DNA of 64,000 nucleotides from PSRJ01 sp035948775 (GTDB lineage: Bacteria > Acidobacteriota > Terriglobia > Bryobacterales > Bryobacteraceae): positions 12,522 to 76,521 of the forward strand of contig DASZIV010000090.1 of the NCBI GenBank assembly GCA_035948775.1, in the 5' to 3' direction. The position numbers were made by a program, and so were the translations under genes. Numbering within the stretch: position 1 is the stretch's first letter; every line of letters starts with the position of its first letter. This document shows positions 26,353 to 34,851 of this stretch, in pieces. The notes below the pieces were generated by a model. It saw nothing but the letters and a program-made list of their open reading frames with translations. It ran no database searches and had not been told where the DNA came from.

Positions 26353-27644
26353 AATTGCGCCGGCTCGAGCCTCGGCACCAAGAGCTGTATAATCGCGAGC
26401 GCTACCAGGTAAGCGGAACCAGCGATCACAAACATGGGAAGGTAGCTTCCCGTGATCTGCAGAACGAAGCCGGTAAAGGTGGCGATCAACATGCCGCCGA
26501 CGGCCCCACCGAATCCGGCAATACCAACTACGGAAGCCACGGCCCGTTTGGGAAACGTGTCGGAAGCCATGGTGTATAGGTTGGCTGACCAGCCCTGGTG
26601 CGCCGCCGTGGCCAAACCCACCAGCGCGACGGCTATCCATAGTTTTCCCGCTGTTGCGCCCACGATGATGGGGACAACTGCCACCGCGCAAACCAACATG
26701 GCCGTTTTGCGTGCGGCGTTCAGGCTCCAGCCGCGCTTGAGGAATTGGGCCGACAGCCAGCCGCCGCCGATGCTCCCCGCCATAGACATGGTGTAGACCA
26801 CCACCAGGGGCCAGCCGAGGTCCCCCAGTTCCAGCCCATATTGCGAGTGGAAGAACTTTGGCAGCCAGAAAAGGAAAAACCACCAGATCGGGTCAGTGAG
26901 GAATCGGCCGATGATGAAAGCCCAAGTCTGGCGGTGCGGAAGCAGTTTTCTCCAAGGCACCGCTGCCGCGGGTTCGGCAGGATCGCTCTGGATGTAGCGC
27001 AGCTCGGAAGTAGTGAGCTTCGGATGAGCCTCGGGGCGGCGATAGATAGCCATCCAGGGAAGCACCCAAAAAGCGCTGAGCGCACCCATACAGACGAAGG
27101 CCCACTGCCAGCCCCAATGCAGCGCGATCCAGGGAGCCGCCGCGGGAGCCACGACAGCGCCGATATTAGCACCGGAGTTGAAGATGCCGGTGGCTAGGGC
27201 GCGCTCTTTCCTGGGAAACCATTCGGCCACGGTTTTGATGGCGGCGGGAAAGTTGGCCGCCTCGCTCAATCCCAGCAGGAACCGCGCGGCGGCGAAGGCC
27301 AGCACCGTCCGAGCCAGCGAGTGACCTATGGTCGCGAAGCTCCAGAGGGCAATTGCGATCGCGTATCCCGTTCGCGTGCCCACGCCATCGATAAAACGGC
27401 CTGCCAGCAGCAGGCCCACGGCATAAGCGCCCTGGAACACCGTAACGATGTTGCCGTATTGGATTTCGTTCCACCCTATGACCCGCTGCAAGTCCGGCGC
27501 CAGCACGCCGAGCACCTGCCGGTCCATGTAATTCAGAGTGGTAACAAAGAACAGGAGCGCGCAGATACGCCAGCGGTACGTGCCAATGGCCGAGGAAGCG
27601 GCGGCCGGCCCGGTGGTCTTCAAGATAGGCGGGCTAGTCCGCAT
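26349..27644 (-). CDS. MFS transporter, hexuronate-type (ACS family)
   Basis: A 431-residue inner membrane transporter with 12 predicted helices. Family signs include LNYMDRQVLGVLAPDLQR, RFLLGLSEAANFPAAIKTVA (the motif after helix 4 typical of anion:cation symporters such as ExuT), FPRKERALATGIFNSGANIG and TDPIWWFFLFWLPKFF. The start at 27644 follows an AGGAGG ribosome site and overlaps the upstream LarA-like gene by 25 bases. Its place among UxaC, UxaE and GH28 genes makes galacturonate the likely cargo. Confidence 0.82.
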   Translation of the reverse strand: MRTSPPILKTTGPAAASSAIGTYRWRICALLFFVTTLNYMDRQVLGVLAPDLQRVIGWNEIQYGNIVTVFQGAYAVGLLLAGRFIDGVGTRTGYAIAIALWSFATIGHSLARTVLAFAAARFLLGLSEAANFPAAIKTVAEWFPRKERALATGIFNSGANIGAVVAPAAAPWIALHWGWQWAFVCMGALSAFWVLPWMAIYRRPEAHPKLTTSELRYIQSDPAEPAAAVPWRKLLPHRQTWAFIIGRFLTDPIWWFFLFWLPKFFHSQYGLELGDLGWPLVVVYTMSMAGSIGGGWLSAQFLKRGWSLNAARKTAMLVCAVAVVPIIVGATAGKLWIAVALVGLATAAHQGWSANLYTMASDTFPKRAVASVVGIAGFGGAVGGMLIATFTGFVLQITGSYLPMFVIAGSAYLVALAIIQLLVPRLEPAQL

Positions 27645-28894
27645 GCGCGGGAGTCCTCCTGGGACAGCGAAAAGCGGTCGCGGTGGGCCCACAAGCCCAG
27701 GGCAGGGTTGGAAATGAAGAAGATTTCTTCGCCGTCGACAACGTTGTGTCCGTCAGCCAGCTTCGAGGGATCGTATCGCTTCAGCATCGCATCGAGGGGC
27801 TGGTAGCGGAAACCGGCGGCTTCGATCTCAGCCTGACTCAAACCACCGGGACAGTAAGTGATGGTGAAGCGGCCTTCCGACGAACCGTGAATCAAGTGCG
27901 CGGCGGCGCTCAGGCTGGCGGCCAGATCGGGGTTCTGCCGTACTGCCTGGCGGATCGCCGGTGTCCCCACATATCCGTATTTTCGGATGAGGGCATCAAT
28001 CGACGGGTCTTCCCCGAAGTGCCGGACGCTGGGCGCCAGAACAATTAGTTCGCCCGCATCGGCAATAGCCATGCGGGTTCGGTAGATGGCCTTGTTCCCC
28101 AGCCAGGTGCTTTGAAACTCGTCGGGAGACAGATAGACAACTACCTTTTGTAGAGGCCGTTCGAGCAGAGTGAAGTTCAACCGCAGGCTCAAGTGGGCGG
28201 CTTTTTGAAAGCACTCGAGGTCGTCGCCTACAAAGAGCCCGCCGCCGGAGCCGATCACGGTAAGCACGTGCACGATGGGCAGCTGCGCGAGGTACCGCTC
28301 GGCGGCGTAGTTGAGCACGCGGCGGACCGGGTTGTCCGCATGGCCCATGATCCGTTCCATGCCGTAGACCGCGCCCAGGTAGTGGCTCTTGTGGATGTTC
28401 TCCGCGCCGCCCGTACCGATCAGCAGATTCTTGTTGTGGCCCGCCATGCCCGCCACTTCGTGCGGGACCACCTGGCCAATGGAGAGAATCAGGTCGAAGC
28501 CGCCTTCCATCAGCAGGTGGTTTATCTGTACCGGCCAGGAGAAATCTAACTCACCCTCGGACTGCTCGCTGATAAATGCGGCGGGGACTTCGCCGAGCGA
28601 GGCCAGTCCGCGGCGCCAGTCATGATCGTGGAAGATCTCGCGGGGAACGCCGGGGAACATGTAATGGATTTGTCCATCGGTCATGGGGGTGTGCGTCCCG
28701 AGAGCCGGCAAGACGTGCGTGAGGTGGTCGCCGTAATACTCGCGGGCGTAGACCGTCAACTCCCCGGCGCAGGAGTGGTAGCGGGTGAAATCCGGGGGAA
28801 TAACAAGAACTTTGCGGCGTGGACCCAGGGAGTCGAGAGCGCGGAAGAGGGACGCGCGCAGATCGCTCAGATCGCCCTCGAAGAAGATGCTCAT
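27620..28894 (-). CDS. LarA-like nickel-dependent racemase/epimerase
   Basis: A 424-residue protein of the LarA (DUF2088) family. Recognisable segments are VLVIPPDFTRYHSCAGEL, HVLPALGTHTPMTDGQI (histidine region) and HEVAGMAGHNKNLLIGTGG, which should contain the lysine that carries the nickel-pincer cofactor. LarA itself racemises lactate. Within the family some members epimerise sugar acids at C2, including gluconate. Here the gene sits inside a galacturonate catabolic operon, so epimerisation of an aldonate such as mannonate, altronate or gluconate is the favoured inference. Whether cofactor genes (larB, larC, larE) exist elsewhere is unknown. Confidence 0.72.
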   Translation of the reverse strand: MSIFFEGDLSDLRASLFRALDSLGPRRKVLVIPPDFTRYHSCAGELTVYAREYYGDHLTHVLPALGTHTPMTDGQIHYMFPGVPREIFHDHDWRRGLASLGEVPAAFISEQSEGELDFSWPVQINHLLMEGGFDLILSIGQVVPHEVAGMAGHNKNLLIGTGGAENIHKSHYLGAVYGMERIMGHADNPVRRVLNYAAERYLAQLPIVHVLTVIGSGGGLFVGDDLECFQKAAHLSLRLNFTLLERPLQKVVVYLSPDEFQSTWLGNKAIYRTRMAIADAGELIVLAPSVRHFGEDPSIDALIRKYGYVGTPAIRQAVRQNPDLAASLSAAAHLIHGSSEGRFTITYCPGGLSQAEIEAAGFRYQPLDAMLKRYDPSKLADGHNVVDGEEIFFISNPALGLWAHRDRFSLSQEDSRACGLARLS

Positions 28895-28925
28895 AAGGTT
28901 CCGTCCCGTCCCTCACGGAGCGGTT

Positions 28926-29699
28926 TCAACTATTCACTCCCGATGCCAGGAATCCGCCATCCACAATCAGGCATTGGCCCGTAATATAGCTCGACGCATC
29001 CGATGCTAACAGAACGGCGGCGCCAATCAGTTCTTCGGCACAACCGAAACGTTGCATCGGCGTGCGCATCAGCAACTCGCGGCCGCGATCGGTCTCGTCC
29101 AGCAACTTGCGGTTCAGGTCGGTGCGAAACACTCCCGGGGCGATGGCGTTCACATTCACGCCGGAAGTAGCCCACTCCACTGCCAGGCTGCGGGTCAACG
29201 ACAACAGCGCTGATTTCGTGGCCGCATACGCCGCCACTTCTTTCAGGCTCACGAACGAATTGAGTGACGCAATGTGAATCACGCGGCCGCGGCGGGATAC
29301 CGACAGCGCTCCATAAAACGACTGGCAGGCGCGCAACGCCCCAGTCACATTCACGTCGACAGTGGTTTGCCATTCCACTTCACTCACGTCCAGCGTCGGC
29401 TTGCGGGCAACTGTCCCGGCAGCGTAGACCAACACGTCCACTCGCGCGAACTCTTCCAGAACCCGATCCCGTAACGCATCCACGGAGTTACGATCGAGCA
29501 CATCCACGGTGGTGGGTAAACTGCGTCGCCCGAGGCGCTCGACCTGCTCGCAGGCGGTCCGCGCCAGCTCCGCGCGGCGTCCGGTGGGCACCACGTCGGC
29601 GCCCGCTTCAGCGAGGCCGAGCGCGATGGCACGCCCCAGCCCCGACGTTCCTCCAATGACCACGGCAACGCGGCCGGTCAAGTCCAGGGACCTAAGCAT
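28926..29699 (-). CDS. SDR-family oxidoreductase
   Basis: A 257-residue classical short-chain dehydrogenase. The cofactor loop GGTSGLGRAIALGL near the N-terminus, VLVYAAGTVARKP (NNAG-like), and the active-site pattern with Ser in IASLNSF followed by YAATKSALLSLTRSL are all present, as is the closing GQCLIVDGGFLASG. The start at 29699 overlaps the GH28 stop by 8 bases, and the LarA-like gene follows after 31 bases. By position it probably reduces or oxidises a uronate or aldonate intermediate, for example fructuronate/mannonate, but KduD-like alternatives cannot be excluded. Confidence 0.8.
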   Translation of the reverse strand: MLRSLDLTGRVAVVIGGTSGLGRAIALGLAEAGADVVPTGRRAELARTACEQVERLGRRSLPTTVDVLDRNSVDALRDRVLEEFARVDVLVYAAGTVARKPTLDVSEVEWQTTVDVNVTGALRACQSFYGALSVSRRGRVIHIASLNSFVSLKEVAAYAATKSALLSLTRSLAVEWATSGVNVNAIAPGVFRTDLNRKLLDETDRGRELLMRTPMQRFGCAEELIGAAVLLASDASSYITGQCLIVDGGFLASGVNS

Positions 29700-31095
29700 C
29701 CATCCTCTTACCATTCATGGTAACTTCCGCCAGAGCGAGCCCTTCCACGTTCTCCACTACATTGGGCTTGGCCACATGCTCAAAGGTGCAGTTCGCGAGG
29801 CGCACGTTGCGTACCGGCGCATTGGGAAACCCGCGAAGATTCAACGCATATTTCGCTTTCTTGCAGGTCACATTGCGGATATCGATGTTCCGCACCACCG
29901 GCCGCTCCGGCCCATTGGGGCCTTCCTCGTAGTAGAAGTCGATCTGCAGGACGGAATCGGCTATCTCCCCGATGGTGATATTGCGGATAAAGACGTTCTC
30001 AATCGTGCCCCCGCGCAAGGCGTTGGTCTTGAAGCGAAGCGCCTGGTCCAGGTTGGGGCTATCCATCATGCAGTTTTCGGCAAACACATTGCGCACGCCG
30101 CCGGACATTTCGCTGCCGATGGTCACTCCGCCGTGACCGTCCTTCATGCGGCAATTGCGGATCACCACGTTCTCCGTGGGCATAGCCACGCGCCGGCCAT
30201 CGCGGTTGCGCCCGGACTTGATAGCAATACAGTCATCGCCTGTGTCAAACACGCAGTCCTCGATCAGCACGTCTGTGCAGGAATCGGGATCGCAGCCGTC
30301 GTTGTTCGGCCCATGACTCGCAATCTTGACGCCGCGCACCGTCACGTTGGTGCAATACAGCGGATTCAGCTCGAACATTGGCGAGTTAATAATGTTGACG
30401 CCTTCAATGAGGATGTTCCTGCCGCGCACGGGCTGGATGAAGCTGGGGCGCAGGTAGCTACCCTCGCCGAACTTGCGTTCCGCAACCGGAACGTCGCGGG
30501 CCGCCATCTCGTACAACGCTTCGCGTGCAGCCTGCTGGGAGGGCTGGCCCTTGGTCCACCCGCAATTCGTGCGTCCTTTCCAAGGCCACCAATGCTCGCA
30601 ATCGCACTGGCCATCGAGCGTGCCCGTGCCGGTGATGGCGATGTTGTCCTGCCCGTAGGAGTACACGAACGCCGAGTAGTTCATGCATTCCATGCCCTCC
30701 CAACGGGTTACCACGAGCGGCAGATACCGCCGGGGATCGCGGTCAAAACGCAACGTAGCCCCTTCGGAAATGTGTAGATTGACGTTGCTTAACAGGCGGA
30801 CGGCGCCAGTAAGAAACACGCCGGGCGGCACTACTACACGGCCGCCGCCTGCACGATAGCAGGCCACAATGGCCTGGGTAATCGCTGTGGTCGAGTCCTT
30901 GGCTCCACCGGCTACCGCGCCATATTCCTGAATGTCGAAATCCCGTTTGGGAAACTCCGGGGCCTTGATGCGGGCCAAAATGGCGGCAACCTGGTCCCAA
31001 CCCGGCGCGGCCGGAGCCGGATGCATGTGCCGTGGGTAACCCAGAGCCGCGGCGCCCGCTGCAGTCTTCAAGAAATCGCGTCGAGTATTGTACAT
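29692..31095 (-). CDS. Glycoside hydrolase family 28 (polygalacturonase), Tat signal
   Basis: A 467-residue exported enzyme. It begins with a twin-arginine signal (TRRDFLKTAAGAAALG). The parallel beta-helix carries GH28 catalytic motifs: HGPNNDGCDPDSC and FDTGDDCIAIKSG with the catalytic aspartates, and GHGGVTIGSEMSGG with the histidine. It hydrolyses alpha-1,4-galacturonosyl bonds, here probably exo-acting on oligogalacturonides in the periplasm. It is the first gene of the leftward five-gene operon and is divergent from the uronate isomerase gene. Confidence 0.88.
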   Translation of the reverse strand: MYNTRRDFLKTAAGAAALGYPRHMHPAPAAPGWDQVAAILARIKAPEFPKRDFDIQEYGAVAGGAKDSTTAITQAIVACYRAGGGRVVVPPGVFLTGAVRLLSNVNLHISEGATLRFDRDPRRYLPLVVTRWEGMECMNYSAFVYSYGQDNIAITGTGTLDGQCDCEHWWPWKGRTNCGWTKGQPSQQAAREALYEMAARDVPVAERKFGEGSYLRPSFIQPVRGRNILIEGVNIINSPMFELNPLYCTNVTVRGVKIASHGPNNDGCDPDSCTDVLIEDCVFDTGDDCIAIKSGRNRDGRRVAMPTENVVIRNCRMKDGHGGVTIGSEMSGGVRNVFAENCMMDSPNLDQALRFKTNALRGGTIENVFIRNITIGEIADSVLQIDFYYEEGPNGPERPVVRNIDIRNVTCKKAKYALNLRGFPNAPVRNVRLANCTFEHVAKPNVVENVEGLALAEVTMNGKRMDA

Positions 31096-31267
31096 AAAGG
31101 ATATGCCAACCCGAATATAAGTGGCTGCTCTCCCGGTGTCAAATGCGTCTCGCTAAAGAATGCGTTCAATCCGGCTCAACAGCCGCAACCGTTCATTTCC
31201 TCTCAAGCCACCGTTCAGGATTTCTCGTTTGACACAAGGGCCTATTCCTTCTTACCGTCGAACTGAG

Positions 31268-32566
31268 ATGCCGGCACAGACAGCAGTTTCGGAATCGACA
31301 AGCACCGACGGGTTATTTGCCAGGCTTGACCCCGGTCAATTCCCCTCCGCCGTGGAGGAAGAACTTGCCGCGACGCCATTTATCGATGTTCATACGCACC
31401 TTTTCATGCCTTCGCTCGGAAAGCTGGGACTGTGGGGCATTGACGAACTGATTACCTATCACTACCTGGAAGCGGAGTTGTTCCGTTCCAGCACGATTAC
31501 TCCCGAACAGTACTGGCAGCTGTCCAAACGAGACAAGGCCGACACAATCTGGCGCGCGCTGTTCATGGAAAACGCACCTGTTTCGGAAGCGACGCGCGGA
31601 GTGGTGGCGGTGCTCCAGGCCTTCGGGCTGCCGACGGGGCCCGGCGATCTCAATGAAGCGCGCGCATTCTTCGCCGCTCAGGAGCCGCGCGCGCACATAC
31701 GGCGCACGTTCGAACTGGCGGGAATCAGCGAGGCGGTCATGACGAACGATCCGCTCGATCCCCAGGAAGCGCCGTTATGGGAGCACGGCGCGGAAGCCGA
31801 TCGGCAGTTTCATCCCGTCCTGCGGCTGGACCGCATCCTCAACAAATGGGCCGATCATTGGCAGGTTCTAGCCGCCCAGGGCTACGCGGTGGATGCCGGT
31901 GGCACCTCTCGTTCGGCTTCTGAAGTGCGCCGTTTCCTGGCAGCCTGGTGCGCCCGCATGCATCCGGTTTATATGGCGGTATCGTTGCCGGACACCTTTA
32001 CTTACCCGGATGACGGCATCCGCGGAAGATTCCTGACCGAGGCAGTGCTGCCCGCCTGCCGCGAGTTTGGCATTCCGCTGTCCCTCATGATCGGCTTGCG
32101 CTACCAGGTGAACCCGGAACTGCGGCTGGCGGGCGATGGAGTGGGGCGTTCGGACCTGCGCTCGCTGGAGCATCTGTGCTCGAAGTTCCCTGACAATCGT
32201 TTCCTGACGAGCGTACTCAGCCGCGAGAATCAGCACGAGCTCTGCGTGTACGCGCGCAAATTCAGCAACCTGATGCCATTCGGCTGCTGGTGGTTCCTCA
32301 ACAATCCTTCGATTGTGGAAGAGATGACGCGCGAACGGCTGGAAATGCTGGGCACCAGCTTCATCCCGCAACACTCCGACGCGCGCGTGTTGGAGCAGGT
32401 GATTTACAAATGGCGCAACACCCGGCGCACGTTGAAGCCCATCCTCGCCAACGCATACGGGCTGTTGGCTCAGGACGGCCGGCCGGTCACTCGGGGCGAT
32501 ATCCGGCGCGACGTGACGCGCTTGTTCCGGGGCAATTTCGAGAATTTCTGCGCCACCAGCCGGTAG
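31268..32566 (+). CDS. uxaC: Uronate (glucuronate/galacturonate) isomerase
   Basis: A 432-residue member of the UxaC family. FIDVHTHLFMPSLGKLGLWG contains the HxH metal-ligand motif of the amidohydrolase fold, followed by ITYHYLEAELFR and late in the protein FIPQHSDARVLEQVIYKWRN. The enzyme isomerises D-galacturonate to D-tagaturonate, and D-glucuronate to D-fructuronate. The start at 31268 was chosen as the first Met in similarity with the family N-terminus; an upstream in-frame stretch of 36 residues has no recognisable similarity. It faces away from the GH28 operon and is followed by a partial hairpin repeat and the convergent LysR gene. Confidence 0.85.
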   Translation: MPAQTAVSESTSTDGLFARLDPGQFPSAVEEELAATPFIDVHTHLFMPSLGKLGLWGIDELITYHYLEAELFRSSTITPEQYWQLSKRDKADTIWRALFMENAPVSEATRGVVAVLQAFGLPTGPGDLNEARAFFAAQEPRAHIRRTFELAGISEAVMTNDPLDPQEAPLWEHGAEADRQFHPVLRLDRILNKWADHWQVLAAQGYAVDAGGTSRSASEVRRFLAAWCARMHPVYMAVSLPDTFTYPDDGIRGRFLTEAVLPACREFGIPLSLMIGLRYQVNPELRLAGDGVGRSDLRSLEHLCSKFPDNRFLTSVLSRENQHELCVYARKFSNLMPFGCWWFLNNPSIVEEMTRERLEMLGTSFIPQHSDARVLEQVIYKWRNTRRTLKPILANAYGLLAQDGRPVTRGDIRRDVTRLFRGNFENFCATSR

Positions 32567-32577
32567 AGCCAAGTCGT

Positions 32578-32616
32578 GTGGGGCGGGCTTTAGCCTGCGG
32601 CGGACTTTAGTCCGCT
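32578..32616. repeat. Partial copy of the dispersed element's hairpin core
   Basis: The stretch begins GTGGGGCGGGCTTTAGCC and ends with a small inverted repeat GCGGACTTTAGTCCGC. It corresponds to the left half of the 89-base core of the 148-base element, with no conserved outer arms. It lies between the convergent uxaC and LysR genes and overlaps the LysR stop region, so it may serve as a bidirectional end-of-transcript structure. Confidence 0.65.
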
Positions 32617-33503
32617 CTCCTGCCAAACGACGACTGCAAAAACTCAGCGGTAGCGGTCGTTAACGCGCGTGGGTATTCGGTCTTGTGCATCGCCAGCGCC
32701 TGCTGCCGGGCCAGGCGGTGGCCGGCCACGCGTAACAACTGGAAATGGTTGCCGCGCCCCCGCAGCGCGAACTGCGGCAGGATGGAATATCCGAACCCGG
32801 CCTCTACCATTCGCTTGATCGCCTCCGTATCATCCGCTTCCATCACCACCCGCGGATGGATTCCAAGCTCGCCCAGAAAGCGGTCGATCATCGAGCGCAT
32901 ATTGCTGGTCTTGGGGTACAACAGCAGCGGCGCCTTGGCGAGTTCAGCCGCCTGAATGGGGAGCACGGCGCCACCGGCCGTGGGCCGCCGCGAAGGGCGC
33001 ACCACCAGCAACTCCTCTTCGAACAGAGGCAAGATGGTAAGTTCCTGTTGCGGCCACGGCAGCGAGATCAGGCCCAGATCGTAGCGGCCGTCCAGTAATC
33101 CCGCGACAATAGCTTCTGTCGCCGCCACCGTTACGTGGAAATCGGCCAACGGGAATTTCTTTCGCAATGCACGAAGCGGCGGACCCAGGCGGTGTATCAA
33201 CGTAGTAGCGCCGGTGGCGAAATGAAATGGCCGCGCGTCCTCTGCGGGAATGTTGGCGAAATCCTGCTGAATGTCGCGGATTTTCGTCATGACTAACCGG
33301 GCGTGTTCGGCCAGCCGGAACGCCTGCTGGGTGGGCACAATGCGGCGGCCCACATGGACAAACAGCTCGGTGCGCAGTTCCGCCGCCAGGTTGTGCAACT
33401 GCAGGCTAACCGCCCCCGGCGACAGAAACAGCTTTTCGGCGGTGCGGGTTACGCTGGAATGCTCCATCACGGCCAGAAAAACTTCGAGTTGGCGGAAGTC
33501 CAT
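32607..33503 (-). CDS. LysR-family transcriptional regulator
   Basis: A 298-residue regulator. Residues 1-60 form the winged helix-turn-helix (MDFRQLEVFLAVMEHSSVTR, then TAEKLFLSPGAVSLQL); the remainder is the LysR substrate-binding domain (FHFATGATTLIHRLGPPLRA, DLGLISLPWPQQ). It is divergent from uxaE with 97 bases between them, the classic arrangement for a LysR activator of the neighbouring gene. It is likely to respond to a galacturonate breakdown intermediate. The last residues (SSFGRRAD) overlap the partial hairpin repeat. Confidence 0.88.
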   Translation of the reverse strand: MDFRQLEVFLAVMEHSSVTRTAEKLFLSPGAVSLQLHNLAAELRTELFVHVGRRIVPTQQAFRLAEHARLVMTKIRDIQQDFANIPAEDARPFHFATGATTLIHRLGPPLRALRKKFPLADFHVTVAATEAIVAGLLDGRYDLGLISLPWPQQELTILPLFEEELLVVRPSRRPTAGGAVLPIQAAELAKAPLLLYPKTSNMRSMIDRFLGELGIHPRVVMEADDTEAIKRMVEAGFGYSILPQFALRGRGNHFQLLRVAGHRLARQQALAMHKTEYPRALTTATAEFLQSSFGRRAD

Positions 33504-33517
33504 GCGGCGCTTAACCT

Positions 33518-33532
33518 TTTAGTCATGTTAAA
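33518..33532. promoter_or_regulatory. Candidate LysR operator (TTTA-N7-TAAA)
   Basis: TTTAGTCATGTTAAA fits the T-N11-A inverted-repeat pattern recognised by LysR regulators. It lies between the LysR gene and uxaE, 15 bases upstream of the LysR start, where autoregulation and activation of uxaE would be expected. Confidence 0.4.
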
Positions 33533-33600
33533 TGATCCCTTTCCATATTTGGAGGTCTGATCCTGAGCGCCTGGAGTTATAGTGCAACTGAGAAACAACC

Positions 33601-34851
33601 GTGGACCTGCAACTCGGCAAGTATTCGCTAGGGGTGGGCGACCGCTTCGCGCACCAGGCCAAGGCACAGCTTGAGGCCTGCCGCGAGGCCGCCCGCCTGG
33701 GCGTCACCGTAATTCCGGTTTGGAACAAATCCAATCGAGAGCACAACGTGGTCGGCTCCGAGCCGGCCAGTGTGCGGGCCGCCGCCGATCGGGCGGTCCA
33801 CGAATTGAGATGGACTGCGCCTTACTACGTAGATGCCGACCACATCAATCTGCAGACCGTGGATCGCCATTTGGCGGTGAGCGATTTCTTTACCTTGGAT
33901 GTGGCCGACGCCATCGGACAGCAAAGCGGCGGCATCGAAGCGTTTGTCTCTCGCCATCCCGAACTGGTAGGGCAATTACAGATTCCCGGGATTCCGCAGC
34001 CGTTCCTCACCACGCGGGAAACGGTGTGCCGGGTGGCCGCCAAATACCTCTTCGCGGCAGAGGAGGCCGGCCGTATCTACCGCCACATTCGCGAACGCCG
34101 TGAAGGATTTCCCTTTGTGACCGAGGTCTCGATGGACGAGACGGATGCGCCGCAGACACCGGTGGAGCTGCTGGTGATTCTGACGGCCATCGCCGACCAG
34201 AAAATCCCGATCCAGACCATCGCGCCTAAATTCACGGGCCGGTTTAACAAGGGCGTAGACTACCAGGGCGACGTCGCCGTCTTTGAAACCGAATTCGCCG
34301 CCGACCTGGCGGTGATTCGCCACGCCATTGTCCGGTACGGCCTGCCCGACAACCTGAAGCTGAGTATCCACTCGGGCAGCGACAAGTTCTCCATTTATGC
34401 GCCGATGCGCCGGGGGCTGGAACGCTTCGGAATGGGCGTACACCTCAAGACCGCGGGCACCACCTGGCTGGAGGAGTTGATCGGTTTGGCGGAAGCCGGG
34501 GGTGAAGGGCTCCAGTTGGCGAAAGAGGTGTACGGAAAAGCGTACGAGTGCCGTGCCGCTTTGTCGGTACCCTACGCGGCCGTCATCGATATCAGGGAAG
34601 AAAAGCTGCCGCTTCCGGCGGAAGTACAGTCATGGACCGCCGAGCAGTACACTTCCGCCTTGCGCCATGACCAGAAGAATCCGCACTTCAATTCGGATTT
34701 GCGCCAACTTCTTCACGTAGGCTATAAGATCGCGGCCACTATGGGCGACCGGTATCTGCGGATGTTGGAAGCATGCGAAGCGCCGATTGCCCGGAATGTG
34801 ACGGGGAATCTTTTGGAGCGGCATATCCGGCCGCTGTTCTTAAACGCGTGA
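33601..34851 (+). CDS. uxaE: Tagaturonate epimerase
   Basis: A 416-residue protein matching the UxaE family first described in Thermotoga, which interconverts D-tagaturonate and D-fructuronate. Characteristic segments are YYVDADHINLQTVDRHL, FVTEVSMDETDAPQTP, TIAPKFTGRFNKGVDYQGDV and LKLSIHSGSDKFSIY, with a conserved His/Asp set consistent with metal binding. GTG is the start. With UxaC this gives galacturonate to tagaturonate to fructuronate, bypassing tagaturonate reduction to altronate. The next gene overlaps by 3 bases (TGATG), so pectinesterase and uxaE are co-translated. Confidence 0.82.
   Translation: MDLQLGKYSLGVGDRFAHQAKAQLEACREAARLGVTVIPVWNKSNREHNVVGSEPASVRAAADRAVHELRWTAPYYVDADHINLQTVDRHLAVSDFFTLDVADAIGQQSGGIEAFVSRHPELVGQLQIPGIPQPFLTTRETVCRVAAKYLFAAEEAGRIYRHIRERREGFPFVTEVSMDETDAPQTPVELLVILTAIADQKIPIQTIAPKFTGRFNKGVDYQGDVAVFETEFAADLAVIRHAIVRYGLPDNLKLSIHSGSDKFSIYAPMRRGLERFGMGVHLKTAGTTWLEELIGLAEAGGEGLQLAKEVYGKAYECRAALSVPYAAVIDIREEKLPLPAEVQSWTAEQYTSALRHDQKNPHFNSDLRQLLHVGYKIAATMGDRYLRMLEACEAPIARNVTGNLLERHIRPLFLNA

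Noticed and set aside
26353..26883. N-terminal extension of the sugar kinase gene by about 177 residues
   Set aside because: It overlaps the MFS transporter gene in another frame and has no similarity; the kinase motif order starts from 26352.
29509..30777. 422-codon plus-strand open frame
   Set aside because: Antisense to the GH28 gene with clear Tat signal and catalytic motifs.
31160..31267. 36-residue N-terminal extension of uronate isomerase
   Set aside because: Not similar to UxaC proteins and runs through the divergent promoter region.
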